Shown: piece by piece, positions 1-9,122 of the stretch | Layout of the letters: each line of letters starts with the position of its first letter | Position numbering within the stretch: position 1 is the first letter of the stretch | Assembly (NCBI GenBank): GCA_964058845.1 | Contig: CAXKVR010000900.1 | Span: 1-18,892 of the forward strand | Length of the DNA: 18,892 nt | Direction: 5' to 3' | Source of the DNA: Carex sylvatica | Lineage: Eukaryota > Streptophyta > Magnoliopsida > Poales > Cyperaceae | Made by a program: the position numbers and the translations under genes | The notes under the pieces: generated by a model | Seen by the model: the letters and a program-made list of their open reading frames with translations, nothing else | Told to the model about the DNA's origin: nothing | Databases searched by the model: none

Positions 1-1080
1 TTGAAAAATTGTCATCCCCTCCTCTGTACTAGTGCATGGATCTCATCCCCAACTACTGCAACTGTAGCTCCGTGCTCAACCAGTAGACGCTCACTCCACA
101 ACTACACAAGTTTACTTTCAATATTTTAAAAGAAAAAGACAGCAAACTTACTGCAATTGACTTGCTTTCATAGTTGGGGATAGCAAACTTGTGTATGGCT
201 GCCAAAAACTTATCCAGTCAGCAAACCTATTCTTGCTCATAGTTTCATGCGAAAGCATGCAAAATAATGAAACGGGACATCTAAAATAAATTAGGATATA
301 GCACAGGTTACCAAACTCAACCAAAATTACATTATGAAATAATTAAATAATAAATTGAAAGCGTATTTAAAATGGATCACCAACCATTTTCATAAAAGCT
401 GGAGGCATAACATAATTAATAATCGATACCCTTTGGTGTGGTACTGGTAGATTGTCTATTTATGACAGTACCACATGCGATACTGTACGGTATCGGTACA
501 CTGTACCAGATGACATAATATTGCTGGTGTCCACCCATTTTACATTTTTACCAAAAAAAATAAAATCTTTGCCACTCAATCAAAAGAAATTTTTTAAAAG
601 ACTATCGCCACAAATAAAAAAGACAGAAAAGAAAATGACATTCATATTAAACTAGTAACAGAAATCGCAGCAAGACATGAAGCTTAGTACTTTACTATTT
701 GCAGCTTTCCACCTATATTTACAATTTTACCAGAAAAAAAAAGGATAAAAACTTCACATTAAACTTAGGACAACCTAAACACACAAAATCTTACATGAAA
801 CCAGACTCAATAAATAACCAGATCTAAAACCTAAGAACCAAAGAAAGTGAGCTGACCTAAATACATCAAAGGAGAGATGAAGGTTTGAAAAGAAAGGTAT
901 ATTTGTCAAATTTATTTTTGAAATAATTAATAAAATGTTAAATAAATAAAAGGGGATATTGGATAAAATGCTATTTTTTTATGGGGATAGTGCATATTAT
1001 GGTGTTTTCATGGGGAAATTGGATAGTTTAGAAGTTTACATGGGTACACTAGAAATTCTCCCAAAAATAAACACTAAATA
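1..1080. other. AT-rich intergenic DNA without a recognisable gene
   Basis: No open frame here resembles a known protein; the 67-codon frame at 452-655 is low-complexity. The only clear structure is a short stem-loop at 437-475, with ten-base arms TGTGGTACTG and CAGTACCACA, followed by GGTATCGGTAC-type sequence. This looks like the remnant of a small palindromic repeat. The segment 940-1060 repeats the phrase ATGGGGA(T/A)A three times at irregular spacing, which suggests old repeat DNA. Confidence 0.5.
437..475. repeat. Short inverted repeat (10-bp arms)
   Basis: TGTGGTACTG at 437-446 is the exact reverse complement of CAGTACCACA at 466-475, with a 19-base loop. No target-site duplication or longer terminal repeat is visible, so it cannot be assigned to a transposon family. 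Confidence 0.5.
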
Positions 1081-1326
1081 TTAATAATAATCTAATGTTA
1101 CAATTTTTCTGTCATCAAATTCATATAATCTAAAGTGGCCTAATTTCAATTTTAATGCCATGACAGCATTCACATAATATTCTAATGTTACAACAAACAT
1201 CCTGAGAAAGATCTAAACTTACAACAGCCTTCTCTCTTACTTGGGTTGCTTGCTTTGCTTGCACCAAATAGCCTACAACATCAAACCACACCATATCATC
1301 TAGTGTACATGGTTTCAATTGGTCCG
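1081..1326 (-). other. Candidate 3'-UTR exon of the trihelix gene
   Basis: On the minus strand a T-rich tract followed by GTGAATTTAG forms a plausible splice acceptor with its AG ending at 1327. It would receive the strong donor just past the trihelix stop codon (1806/1805), giving a 3'-UTR intron of about 480 bases. A 68-codon frame starts near 1336 but matches no protein I recognise, and because the trihelix stop precedes the junction it would not extend that protein. The exon's 3' end is not defined; I see no clean AATAAA. The basis is splice-site appearance only. Confidence 0.35.
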
Positions 1327-1805
1327 CTAAATTCACAAAAATAAAAAAAATACAGGATTAACTTATAGAGAAGACTCTTAACCTATTATTAAGATATTCC
1401 AGGATGTGCATAGTACCTAAATGGTACCAGGTCCCTAGGTTTAGACTATAATCCTTGGCTTGCACATGAATTATTTAAAATATAACCCAACAACTATATT
1501 CTTGGATTTCCATACCATACCAGTCAGGTCAATTGCTGGTACAAACACAAATGCACCTGATCCATTTTATTAAATGACAAGAACAGAATCGTTCTTGCTT
1601 CTGAATGCACTGGAACCCACTTGAAAGCTTTTTGTTTCTGGTTTTGTATCAGTTCTACATTATCCCAAATTAGGTTTGTCTTTTATTAGCAAGTCAGCAT
1701 GAACCAGCCTATATGGCACCTAGTACACAAATGTAATTACAATGACCAACTCAAGAGGAATAACAATTGCCCTTCCTAAGTTTCAAAAATCACCAAAGTA
1801 CTTAC
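1327..1805 (-). other. Putative 3'-UTR intron of the trihelix gene
   Basis: The donor reads AAG|GTAAGT on the minus strand, close to the plant consensus, and begins one base after the TAA stop. The best acceptor I see downstream ends at 1327 after a T-rich stretch. The interval shows no coding potential. A junction this close to the stop should not trigger nonsense-mediated decay, which usually requires a junction more than about 50 bases downstream. RNA reads across 1806/1326 would settle it. Confidence 0.4.
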
Positions 1806-1806
1806 C

Positions 1807-2820
1807 TTAATCACTCAAATTACCACCAAGATCATCATCACCATCATCATCCATACCATCACCACCGTCATCTCGATTCATACCATCGCTGTCTAAATCA
1901 TCATCATATCCTTCTTCAATGTTGGCAAGCTCAGATTGAACTCTGTCCAAAATTTCTCTTTTCCTTGACTCTAGCTCCATCTGGAACTCCATGCGCATAC
2001 TCTCCAGTTCTTTCGCTTGCCTCTTTCTGTTGCTCTCCATTCTCTCACACACCTCACCAAATTTCTTCACTGAATCAGCCAAAACTCCATAACCCGACTG
2101 CCCATTACCATTTATGCCATCATCATTCATACCATTACGGCCACCGCCACCATCATCGTCATCGTCTCCTTCTGACCCGGTATCCCCTGGCCCCTCTCCA
2201 AACACATACTCTCCATTGTCTACCCCAAATCTCAGCTTGGGCATTTCTCTCTCTCGCCTCCTCTCAGAGCGAGCTGTACCCATTAATTCATCCATCTTTG
2301 CAAAGTAAACCCACTTACTACAACTGGAGCCACTGGAATTCGGGCCAAAGACTCGAGCTTTTTCCTTCTCATACCTCTTCTTCAGCACTTCCACCCGGTT
2401 GCGACAATCCGGTTCAGAATATCTCGTCCCTGACACCTCATTCACCAACCTGACAACCTGGGCCCACTGGTCAGAGTGGAGCTTGCGCCTCCCGTTGGAT
2501 AGAAACCTGTCGCCCCACGCCTCTATCAGCGCAAAGGTGGATTCTTTCGACCAATCGGCCAGTACAGGAGTGGGAGCTTTGGTACGAGCGACGAATTTAA
2601 AATCCTGATCATACCGATCGACGCGGCGGCGCTTGAGAAGGATTTCAGGCGAAGAATCGATTTGATTTTGTTGGTTTTGTGGTGGTTCCTCGTCGGAGGA
2701 CGAAGAAGATGAGGAGGTAGAGTTGAGATAGTTACCCTCGTCGGAGTCGGGTTGAGGCGGAGGGGTGGGGAAGGGCCGCCGGTGCTTTGGAGGGTATGGG
2801 TAGGGATACGTGTCGTCCAT
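1807..2820 (-). CDS. Trihelix transcription factor, SIP1/ASIL-like clade
   Basis: Complete 337-residue protein predicted to bind DNA in the nucleus. The N-terminus is Pro/Ser-rich with a serine run at about 35-42, followed by a basic nuclear-localisation-like patch KRRRVDR at 63-69. The trihelix (Myb/SANT-like) domain spans about 88-180, with tryptophans at 90, 102 and 119, the segment DCRNRVEVLKKRYEKEK at 138-154, and SKWVYF at 168-173. A Gly/Asp-rich linker (about 208-245) precedes a heptad-like coiled coil at about 250-303 (many Glu, Arg, Met, Leu), likely for dimerisation, then an acidic Asp-rich tail. This order matches SIP1-clade trihelix proteins such as Arabidopsis ASIL1/ASIL2, which are mostly repressors with a single coding exon. 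The start ATG is the first in the frame and follows a pyrimidine-rich leader. The clade call is from memory of the family; the exact orthologue and target genes are unknown. Confidence 0.9.
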   Translation of the reverse strand: MDDTYPYPYPPKHRRPFPTPPPQPDSDEGNYLNSTSSSSSSSDEEPPQNQQNQIDSSPEILLKRRRVDRYDQDFKFVARTKAPTPVLADWSKESTFALIEAWGDRFLSNGRRKLHSDQWAQVVRLVNEVSGTRYSEPDCRNRVEVLKKRYEKEKARVFGPNSSGSSCSKWVYFAKMDELMGTARSERRREREMPKLRFGVDNGEYVFGEGPGDTGSEGDDDDDGGGGRNGMNDDGINGNGQSGYGVLADSVKKFGEVCERMESNRKRQAKELESMRMEFQMELESRKREILDRVQSELANIEEGYDDDLDSDGMNRDDGGDGMDDDGDDDLGGNLSD

Positions 2821-3060
2821 CGATTGGCTGGGGAAAAAAGAGAGGAAAGCTCGGAGGTCCGGCGACCAGCGACCAGCGACCTAAGAGGAAGCAAATTTTG
2901 TCTCTGTTTATGTGTATGAATGGAGGTGTCCTTTTTAACAGGCTTTTGAATTTGTTGCTTCTTTGGGCTTAGGGCAGTGGTGCATCTTTTGGGCTTTTGG
3001 TCTTTTGGGCTTTTGGGAAATTAAGGGATGTATTTTGTTGTTTTGCTAGTTATTTCATCG
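2821..3060 (-). promoter_or_regulatory. Trihelix gene 5'-UTR and promoter-proximal region with three TGGGCT elements
   Basis: Upstream of the trihelix ATG lies a pyrimidine-rich leader on the minus strand (CTTTCCTCTCTTTTTTCCCC), typical of plant 5' UTRs, and a three-fold GCGACCA repeat at 2862-2881. Further out, TGGGCT occurs at 2964-2969, 2990-2995 and 3006-3011, each within a TTTGGGCTT context. TGGGCY is the site II core bound by TCP factors in promoters of growth-related and housekeeping genes. No clear TATA box is visible, consistent with a broadly expressed gene. Use of these sites is inferred. Confidence 0.5.
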
Positions 3061-3602
3061 TGTACTTTTTCTAATTTCTTTTCAAGTAAAGATAAAATCA
3101 ATTAATTTAAATATTTATTAAATATTTTTATTTGAATTTTAAATCTATCACCATTCCCAATTTTTTTTTATAAAACGTAAATAAAAAAAGTAGGAAAACG
3201 GTATGATTACTCTCCAAATTATAAAAATCATAAAAATTGAAAATTTTGTTCGGTTACTTATTTGGTCACCGAAAATTTTGTTCGGTTACCCCTTATGTAC
3301 TACGAATCACAAAAAAATATTATAACCGGATAAAATTTTCAGTTACCACGGATAACAAAAAAAAATGGTTACCTTATAGAATTTTCGATTACCATCGTTA
3401 GAATGGCAATCTCCATATCCCCACTTCTACCTCTTCTACCCACTTACCCTTCTCTCTTTCTTAATTAAATTTGCACTACATATTTAATTTTATGGGTACC
3501 TTGATTAATATGTAGTGTAAAAAAGGATTTGTTTAATTTTTGTAGTATAAATTTAGTTTTTTAGAGTTTATATTTAAAATGTAAATTAGTAAATAACTTA
3601 AT
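3061..3602. other. AT-rich intergenic stretch with short repeats
   Basis: No gene is visible. A phrase GAAAATTTTGTTCGGTTAC occurs twice, near 3239 and 3270. An inverted repeat with arms TTGCACTACATAT (3471-3483) and ATATGTAGTGTAA (3508-3520, one mismatch) forms a stem-loop. The same TATGTAGTG core recurs in the fold-back arms at 4637 and 4896, so this stretch may be one edge of an older element later split by the hAT insertion. Confidence 0.4.
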
Positions 3603-4562
3603 TAGAGGTGCTACTTTTAGCCGATTACCCGGATCCGATTTGGAACCGAACCGGATTTGACTCTGAACTGATCCGAATCTGATTAATTTGGATAGGATAT
3701 GGCTTAAAAAAATATAACCGATTAAATTATGGATACGGTTACAAAATTAATAATTTAATATCTGATTCGGATCTGAACCGGAACTGATACTGTAATGGAT
3801 AGGATATGGATTTCATTTAATTATCCGATTCATAACCGAACCCGATCCGATACCCATATAAATATCCGATAAAACATATATTAATAACTATTAATATATA
3901 AAAATACAACTTTGCATATTAATTTTTGCATAAGCCGTGGTGAGTCCAGTACTTTTTTTAATGTGAGAAAATAGAATGCATTCACATATTCGCTATGTTT
4001 ATATACATAAATAAATGTCAAATTTATTCTTTTCGTAACAGTTGCATTAATTTTTTAAATAAAATTTATTACTAGAAATACATCCTTCAATATTTGCCTT
4101 GATATCCTCTACATAATAATGAAAATTTATTGCTCTCATTAATATGTCATTTTTATAAATTATTAGTATTCCATTCATAGATTTTTTAAACCATAGAGAA
4201 GAAAATCGTCATCTTCAATATTTTACTTTCTAAAAATTATATCTTTTATTCAATATTTTTATTTTCAAAAGTTATTTTCTCTCCATCCTTCTGATTTTTT
4301 TGTGACGTATACCCGCTCCGAATCCGGAACCACTCCGTATCCGAACTGGACCCGATAATCTACAAACAAGTTATGGGTATCTATCTACCCGGAACCAAAA
4401 GACTGGACCCGAAATATCTACAGGTAGATAGGTATCCGGATTCGGACCCGACCCGATTTGAAACAAATAAGTATATGGATCGAAATTCGGACCCGAACAC
4501 TTTTAGGGTACGAATTCAAATATAATAGTACCCGGACCCGACCCGACTCGACAGCACCTCTA
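3603..4562. mobile_element. Non-autonomous hAT-type element with 8-bp target duplication
   Basis: The ends are exact 10-bp inverted repeats: TAGAGGTGCT at 3603-3612 and AGCACCTCTA at 4553-4562. They fit the hAT terminal pattern (T/C)A(G/A)NG. The flanks are AACTTAAT (3595-3602) and AGCTTAAT (4563-4570), an 8-bp duplication with one mismatch, the size made by hAT transposases. The 960-bp body has no coding frame. It is studded near both ends with CCGAACC, CCCGACCCGA and CGGATCCGA-like words in both orientations, which could serve as subterminal transposase binding sites. It would have depended on a transposase supplied from elsewhere; the duplication mismatch suggests moderate age. Confidence 0.82.
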
Positions 4563-4593
4563 AGCTTAATTAGTGAATTTTCTATAATGATTA

Positions 4594-4960
4594 AAATATT
4601 GTAAATGAAAGTTTAGTTATGTTTAATTTGTAAAGTTATGTAGTGCATTTAGGGATTTATTGTACTTTAATTTATGTATTTCAACATCTAGGAGTGAATT
4701 TATGGTACTTTAAATTATGTATTTCAATTTAATTTGAGTGCTGCTTGGATATGAACAAAGACAATATTATATAACCTTTAAATGCTTGCATCTGAACAAA
4801 GACAACTCAATGTTGTATTTCAACATCTAGAAGGTATGATATGCTTGGATCTGAACAAAGGCAATACATCAAATAAAACACAATAAATCCCTAAATGCAC
4901 TACATAACTTTATAAATTAAACATAGTTAACATAATTAAACTTTATTTATAATATATTTA
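4594..4960. repeat. Fold-back element with ~70-80 bp inverted arms
   Basis: The left arm (about 4594-4663) and right arm (about 4880-4960) are long imperfect inverted repeats. The innermost 30 or so bases, around TATGTAGTGCATTTAGGG on the left and CCCTAAATGCACTACATA on the right, are identical. The right arm carries a roughly 9-base insertion. Inside are three direct copies of a 20-25-base phrase TGCTTGGATCTGAACAAAG (4742, 4783, 4842) and two copies of GTATTTCAACATCTAG. No convincing target duplication is seen, so the superfamily is unassigned. Transcription would give a long hairpin RNA. Confidence 0.65.
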
Positions 4961-5279
4961 GAATAAAGATTTTTATCCCCAGTTGTTTTTTCCAATCGTC
5001 CTCTAAACTCAATTCTCTAACTAATATTTCTAACGATCAAAACTGCTCTTTTTAAATGCTCCACCGAAATACTTAAAGAAATGACGCTCTCATAGCCACC
5101 TTTGAATTGAATATTTTTCTCCGTTGTCAATTTTCTTCCCAAAAGTTCATGAAAAATGTAGTCTATATATTAATCTCGTTTTATCTCTGTCAAGTACCTA
5201 TTTGTCAATTCCCTATTTGTCGATTCATTTCATCCATCAAAAGTTCGCTCAAAAAATACTCAGACTAGTGTGGAAAAAA
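4961..5279. other. Intergenic DNA, nothing recognised
   Basis: AT-rich sequence with no coding frame, no convincing repeat and no promoter-like structure that I can support. It separates the fold-back repeat from the CpG-rich palindromic block. Confidence 0.4.
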
Positions 5280-5640
5280 TGACACAGCGGAGCCAGCTCC
5301 GTCACGAAACAGTACGGCATGTATTACTGTTATGCGCCGTGACTCGCGTGTCGCATGCACTTGAAAGATCCAGTCACGGCACGTAATCACGCGAGTCTCG
5401 TATAATTATAACCATTAGGTCTTAATCAAATAGCGAATCATGAATAAACTAACTTAAATTATGAAAAATAGTTAAACGTGAAAAATGTGACCGGTTACGT
5501 TTGGATACGGCACGCGAGTCACGGCGTGACTCGCGTGCTGTGACTATTCGCATGCCGTGATCACCCCTTGACATTTTGGTCACGACAAGACACGGGACTA
5601 AAGTTACGGCATGTTAATCACGGCACGACACATCACGTTT
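5280..5640. repeat. CpG-rich block of repeated CACGCGAGTCACGG palindromes
   Basis: This block stands out from its AT-rich surroundings by its CpG content. The phrase CGTGACTCGCGTG, or its reverse complement, occurs near 5338, 5510 and 5525, with a partial copy near 5388. The copies at 5510-5523 and 5525-5538 form a perfect 14-bp hairpin with a one-base loop. A second perfect palindrome, CGGAGC-CA-GCTCCG, is at 5288-5301. Words such as CGGCATG and CACGGCACG recur in both orientations. It looks like the terminal or subterminal part of an old MITE, but I could not find matching ends or a target duplication. Confidence 0.5.
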
Positions 5641-5705
5641 TTTTGACAAACCAACAAATAATTCATTACGAAGTGGGTGTGGTTGTTATTTCTGTCTTTT
5701 ATTCA

Positions 5706-5746
5706 TCATAAACTCATTTTCTTTTGAGGGTCATAAACTCATTTTC
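5706..5746. repeat. 16-bp direct repeat pair
   Basis: TCATAAACTCATTTTC occurs exactly at 5706-5721 and 5731-5746, 25 bases apart. It lies immediately left of the duplicated sequence starting at 5744 and may be a small local duplication. Confidence 0.6.
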
Positions 5747-6020
5747 ATGCCGCTGGTCCAGGACAAATTGGATCTAGTGCAACAAAATCACCTAAAAAAA
5801 GGTTGATGGTCAAATCAAGGGTGAAAAAGGGAGCACCATTGAAAATGACAACCTGTCAACCCCTCCGACACCAAGTGGTGACGCAGTAAACCAAAATCTC
5901 TGACAATTTTTTTCATTCGGAAGTCAAGAGACTTTCTTGTTCTTTGAGGTGATTGTTTAGTTTGAGCATGTCTCGGTCGGCCATAAATCGGGTTAAATGT
6001 AATATGGGTTTTCTTGTAAG
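5744..6020. repeat. Dispersed repeat, copy 1
   Basis: This segment matches 8577-8815 in the same orientation. Shared stretches include TGGTCCAGGACAA, GTCAAATCAAG, ATTGAAAATGACAACCTGTC, GACACCAAGTGGTGAC and GTCTCGGTCGGC. By eye, aligned blocks are roughly 85% identical, with an extra block of about 50 bases here (around 5902-5950). Differences fall in all three codon positions in the frames I tried, so it does not look protein-coding. A 162-codon minus-strand frame across part of it shows no recognisable domain. It may be part of a transposon or an old segmental duplication. Confidence 0.65.
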
Positions 6021-7380
6021 AGCACTTTGCTTTGAAAATAAAGACTCTCATTCGAGAGCAAGTGGGTAAGTGTAGAAGGCATACCAGTCTGGTATCAAAG
6101 AAAGCGTACCTACTTTCTAAGGAGACTACTTTAACAGATGAAATGGAAGGAAGAAATGAAAGTTTGATCCAAAACTTACGGGTCAAGATAATCAGAGTAA
6201 TCACCATCATCAGATGTGGGAGATGCTCCTGGAACTGGTACCACATATATACAAACCTGATACTTACAAATAGCGATACAGAGCATCGGACACTACTCCC
6301 CATTCATAGCATATACAGATTTCTCTCTGACTGAACCAACTTCACTATGAAATTCCAAGACCTAGCTAGGCCAAAGTCAATTGATAACCATGCATCTTGT
6401 AAGTCCGTTTGACCCTTTGAAAGCTTTGGATAACTGTCCTTTCTCTAATCATCAAGTTCCCTTTGTTGTCAAAGGTACCAGCATTCAGTAGAAAAATCAG
6501 ACTACCTACAAAGTGGGACTGATTTACAACCTCCTGCTAAATCGAGCCAAAGGGGAAGATAGAGGAAGTATGGGTTCAGAAGCACACTAGATGTGTTTCT
6601 CCTTCAAAAAGAGAAGAGCACAAGAGTATCTATCTGAAAGGCCAAAATTAATATTTGAATGCCTCATCAAAATAATAAATACATATTCTATTTACACTTT
6701 TTTGTATTAGGTTTAGGGAGTTGCTTATTAAATGGAATGAATTCTGTTGTTCATTTGTCTCATTGGAGACTCCCAATCTCAGGTGCTTCTAGTTTGAGTT
6801 TCTGGTGTTTCTAGTGCGATTGTTATACTTGCAATATTGACTTTTTATACTTCCATTCTGCCTTTTGTTGTTATGTATGTATGGAAAGTTCAGTACCAGC
6901 AAAAACCAGAAAAAAGGCAGTGTTGTACCAAAAGAAAAAAGCCCCAGGGATGATGGTTTTAACGGTCTACTGGTTGGCAATCCTTATCTTTGAGAAATAT
7001 TATTAGGGAGTAGACTATGTTGTAAACTTCTAATTGTTTGCTTCTTAAATAAGATGCAAGTAAATAAGGTAATGTAAACAGGGTAATCTGTAGCTTTTTA
7101 TTTAATTTCAAAGAGAAGGTTGATAATTTGATTTAAGTGGGAGTCTCTCTGATGCTTTATTCTTTTACTTAATATCTTTCTGAAATCCATCTTCGAATTT
7201 TTGTGGCTTATTATGTATTATCGTTTTTCTGAACTCTATTACAATGTTTTGATTTGATGTCAAAATATGTGTAACAGCATGAAGTATGTGCACACTTTAG
7301 TGAGGACCCCGATGATTGTTGTTTTCATTATACGTTTTTGTTGTACAGTACGTATTTTATACGCGTTTCTCTCCACATTG
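6021..7380. other. Intergenic DNA without a supported gene
   Basis: Several minus-strand stretches look faintly exon-like, for example 6178-6262, which ends in a CCC|GTAAGT donor. None joins into a frame I recognise. Short frames at 6032-6334 and 6789-6980 carry no domain. The complexity is higher than in the neighbouring AT-rich DNA, so a decayed gene or element is possible but unproven. Confidence 0.35.
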
Positions 7381-7417
7381 GAAAATTTTGCCGAAGCGTA
7401 GCGAGGCCTCTGGCTAG
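7381..7417 (+). mobile_element. Possible Helitron 3' terminus
   Basis: The sequence GCCGAAGCGTAGCGAGGCC, a few bases, then CTAG at 7414-7417 followed by T resembles the 3' end of plant Helitrons: a GC-rich hairpin-like segment shortly before CTRR, with insertion before a T. The hairpin here is poor, with only about three GC pairs readable, and I could not identify a matching 5' TC end upstream. Helitrons make no target duplication, so boundary proof is not available from this window. Confidence 0.3.
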
Positions 7418-7746
7418 TGTTTATTAAAGATTCTTGAAGTTAAACGTATTTCAACTACCTTCTTTTACATTATTGACTCTGATAATTTGGCAAAGTTTTG
7501 TGATAATTTCTAAGTATGAATAAATATATGAAATTGTGTATAATCATGGTAGATGCAACACCAAATTTGATAGGGTCCAAAATTGTACTAAAAAAAGACT
7601 GTTTTAGTAAATTTTGATGAGAAAACACATACTTTATTATTTCTGTTGCTTTTTTTTTATTACAAGTCTACAGTAGATACTATCATACACAACTCTATGC
7701 AATTCTATAGCTTTTATTGTTAAGCTAGATACCTATCTTTGTCAAG

Positions 7747-7931
7747 TCAATACTGAAACCCATAGCACAACATTGGCATTGTACACACTACACAGAAGTA
7801 AATACTGTATGCGAGGGGTATTATCGTCATTCCAAGGAAATTGAAAATTCGAGTGAACCACCACATGTGATCTTTCATCTTTGTTGTCATTGGTACGTTA
7901 GACCCATCCATGTCTAGTAGTTCCCTGTTCC
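7747..7931 (-). other. Weak candidate exon with a hydrophobic C-terminus
   Basis: On the minus strand a good acceptor (GTGCTTTTCAG, AG ending at 7932) opens into a frame that runs to TGA at 7747-7749. The peptide has a hydrophilic start (DMDGSNVPMTTKMKDH) and then a strongly hydrophobic segment of about 35 residues rich in Trp, Phe, Ile, Leu and Tyr that could span a membrane. I do not recognise a family, and no convincing upstream exon is visible. It could be a last exon, a pseudo-exon or chance; alone it is weak evidence. Confidence 0.2.
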
Positions 7932-7944
7932 CTGAAAAGCACAA

Positions 7945-8576
7945 TATTTCTTAAAACTATGGATATTCACTCTTTACCAACTTGAATTCATGTAACCAGT
8001 ATACATCAAAAAAAAAAAAAAAAAAAATTCTGCAACTAGTTACTACGTTGTTTTCATGACGGTGAATCTTGATGTCACAAAATTGCATGTATATAATTAG
8101 ATAGCATTAATATTTAAGCAGTTCTTTTATGAACAAGATAGGTTATGTTCTTTGACAACACGCCATTTGGTGGTTTTTGAGATACTTGGAGGGATTTTAG
8201 TTAATTCAGATCTTTCTGTTGGACTCTTCTTCCTTATGAGTACAATAATTTATTAATATTATTTTTAACACAATATAAATAATTATTTAAAATTTTAGAC
8301 TCATAATTATTATAAAAAAAAATCAACTTATCATTCTGATTATAATAAGTTAATTCTAGGTGCTATACAATTGTTCAAGGCATCATGCTCGGAGCCAGGA
8401 TCCTTTGCATTACCTCATTGTTTGAGTTTGAATATGGATCTTCCCATCAGAATTCAGACCAATATATGACCAAATCTGTAATATAAAAATCTCTTTAAAA
8501 TTTACATCAATATATAACGAACAGACTGAACTAAATTTGCATCTGAGATACCTTAGATGATACGAATTCATGCTCC
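7945..8576. other. AT-rich intergenic stretch with poly-A run
   Basis: It holds a run of about 20 adenines near 8008-8028, very AT-rich sequence at 8240-8340, and no coding frame. Nothing else can be supported here. Confidence 0.45.
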
Positions 8577-8815
8577 TGGTCCAGGACAATATGGATTTAG
8601 TGCAACAGATTCACCAAGAAAAGGTTTGAGAGTCAAATCAAGAGTGAAAAAGAGAGCACCGTAGAAAGTAAATCGCACCATTGAAAATGACAACCTGTCA
8701 ACCTCTTTGACACCAAGTGGTGACCCAGTAAACCAAAATCCTTTCTTTGATGCGATTGTTTATTTTAAGCATTTGTCTCGGTCGGCTATAAAGATAATAT
8801 GGTATTTCTTGTCAG
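8577..8815. repeat. Dispersed repeat, copy 2
   Basis: Second, same-orientation copy of the segment at 5744-6020, about 2.8 kb away. Relative to copy 1 it has an insertion of about 20 bases near 8660 that repeats GCACC, and it lacks about 50 bases in the middle. Similarity ends on both sides, so the unit is close to 240-280 bases long. No terminal inverted repeat or poly-A tail is evident. On the minus strand this copy holds a roughly 60-codon frame that copy 1 breaks. Confidence 0.65.
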
Positions 8816-9107
8816 ATTTGCTCGATTGAAGATATTCTAGTGTATATATTTTATATTGCAAAATTACTGGTTGTTGTATCATAATCTAGCGTTCAGCATA
8901 TATGTAATATAATTATGAATTGTTTATTTTCATATATAATTGTCACAATTAAAGTGATATAATATAGAATTAAGATATTAGACAATCTATATATTTAATA
9001 AGATGTGATTCATAAATGTGTAAAATAATTTAGATAAAGATTAAATTATTAATGAACTGATTCTGAGATTTACAAATACATAATACTGCTTTCAGAACCC
9101 TGAGTAC
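8816..9107. other. AT-rich spacer
   Basis: No gene and no clear repeat. If the following region is an LTR remnant, its left end should lie somewhere in the last 100 bases of this spacer, but I could not identify a TG terminus with a matching duplication. Confidence 0.35.
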
Positions 9108-9122
9108 GAACGTAATGGCCCT

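Noticed and set aside
1767..2453. Long plus-strand frame of 228 codons rich in His
   Set aside because: It is the antisense shadow of the trihelix gene; its His and Leu runs arise from the Asp- and Glu-coding repeats on the other strand.
5815..6303. 162-codon minus-strand frame
   Set aside because: It has no recognisable domain or compositional signal, and its overlap with the dispersed repeat is not preserved in the second copy, which carries indels.
8385..8440. Possible tRNA-derived SINE (A-box and B-box-like words)
   Set aside because: The B-box-like GTTTGAGTTTGAAT departs too far from GGTTCGANNCC and no poly-A or target duplication is visible.
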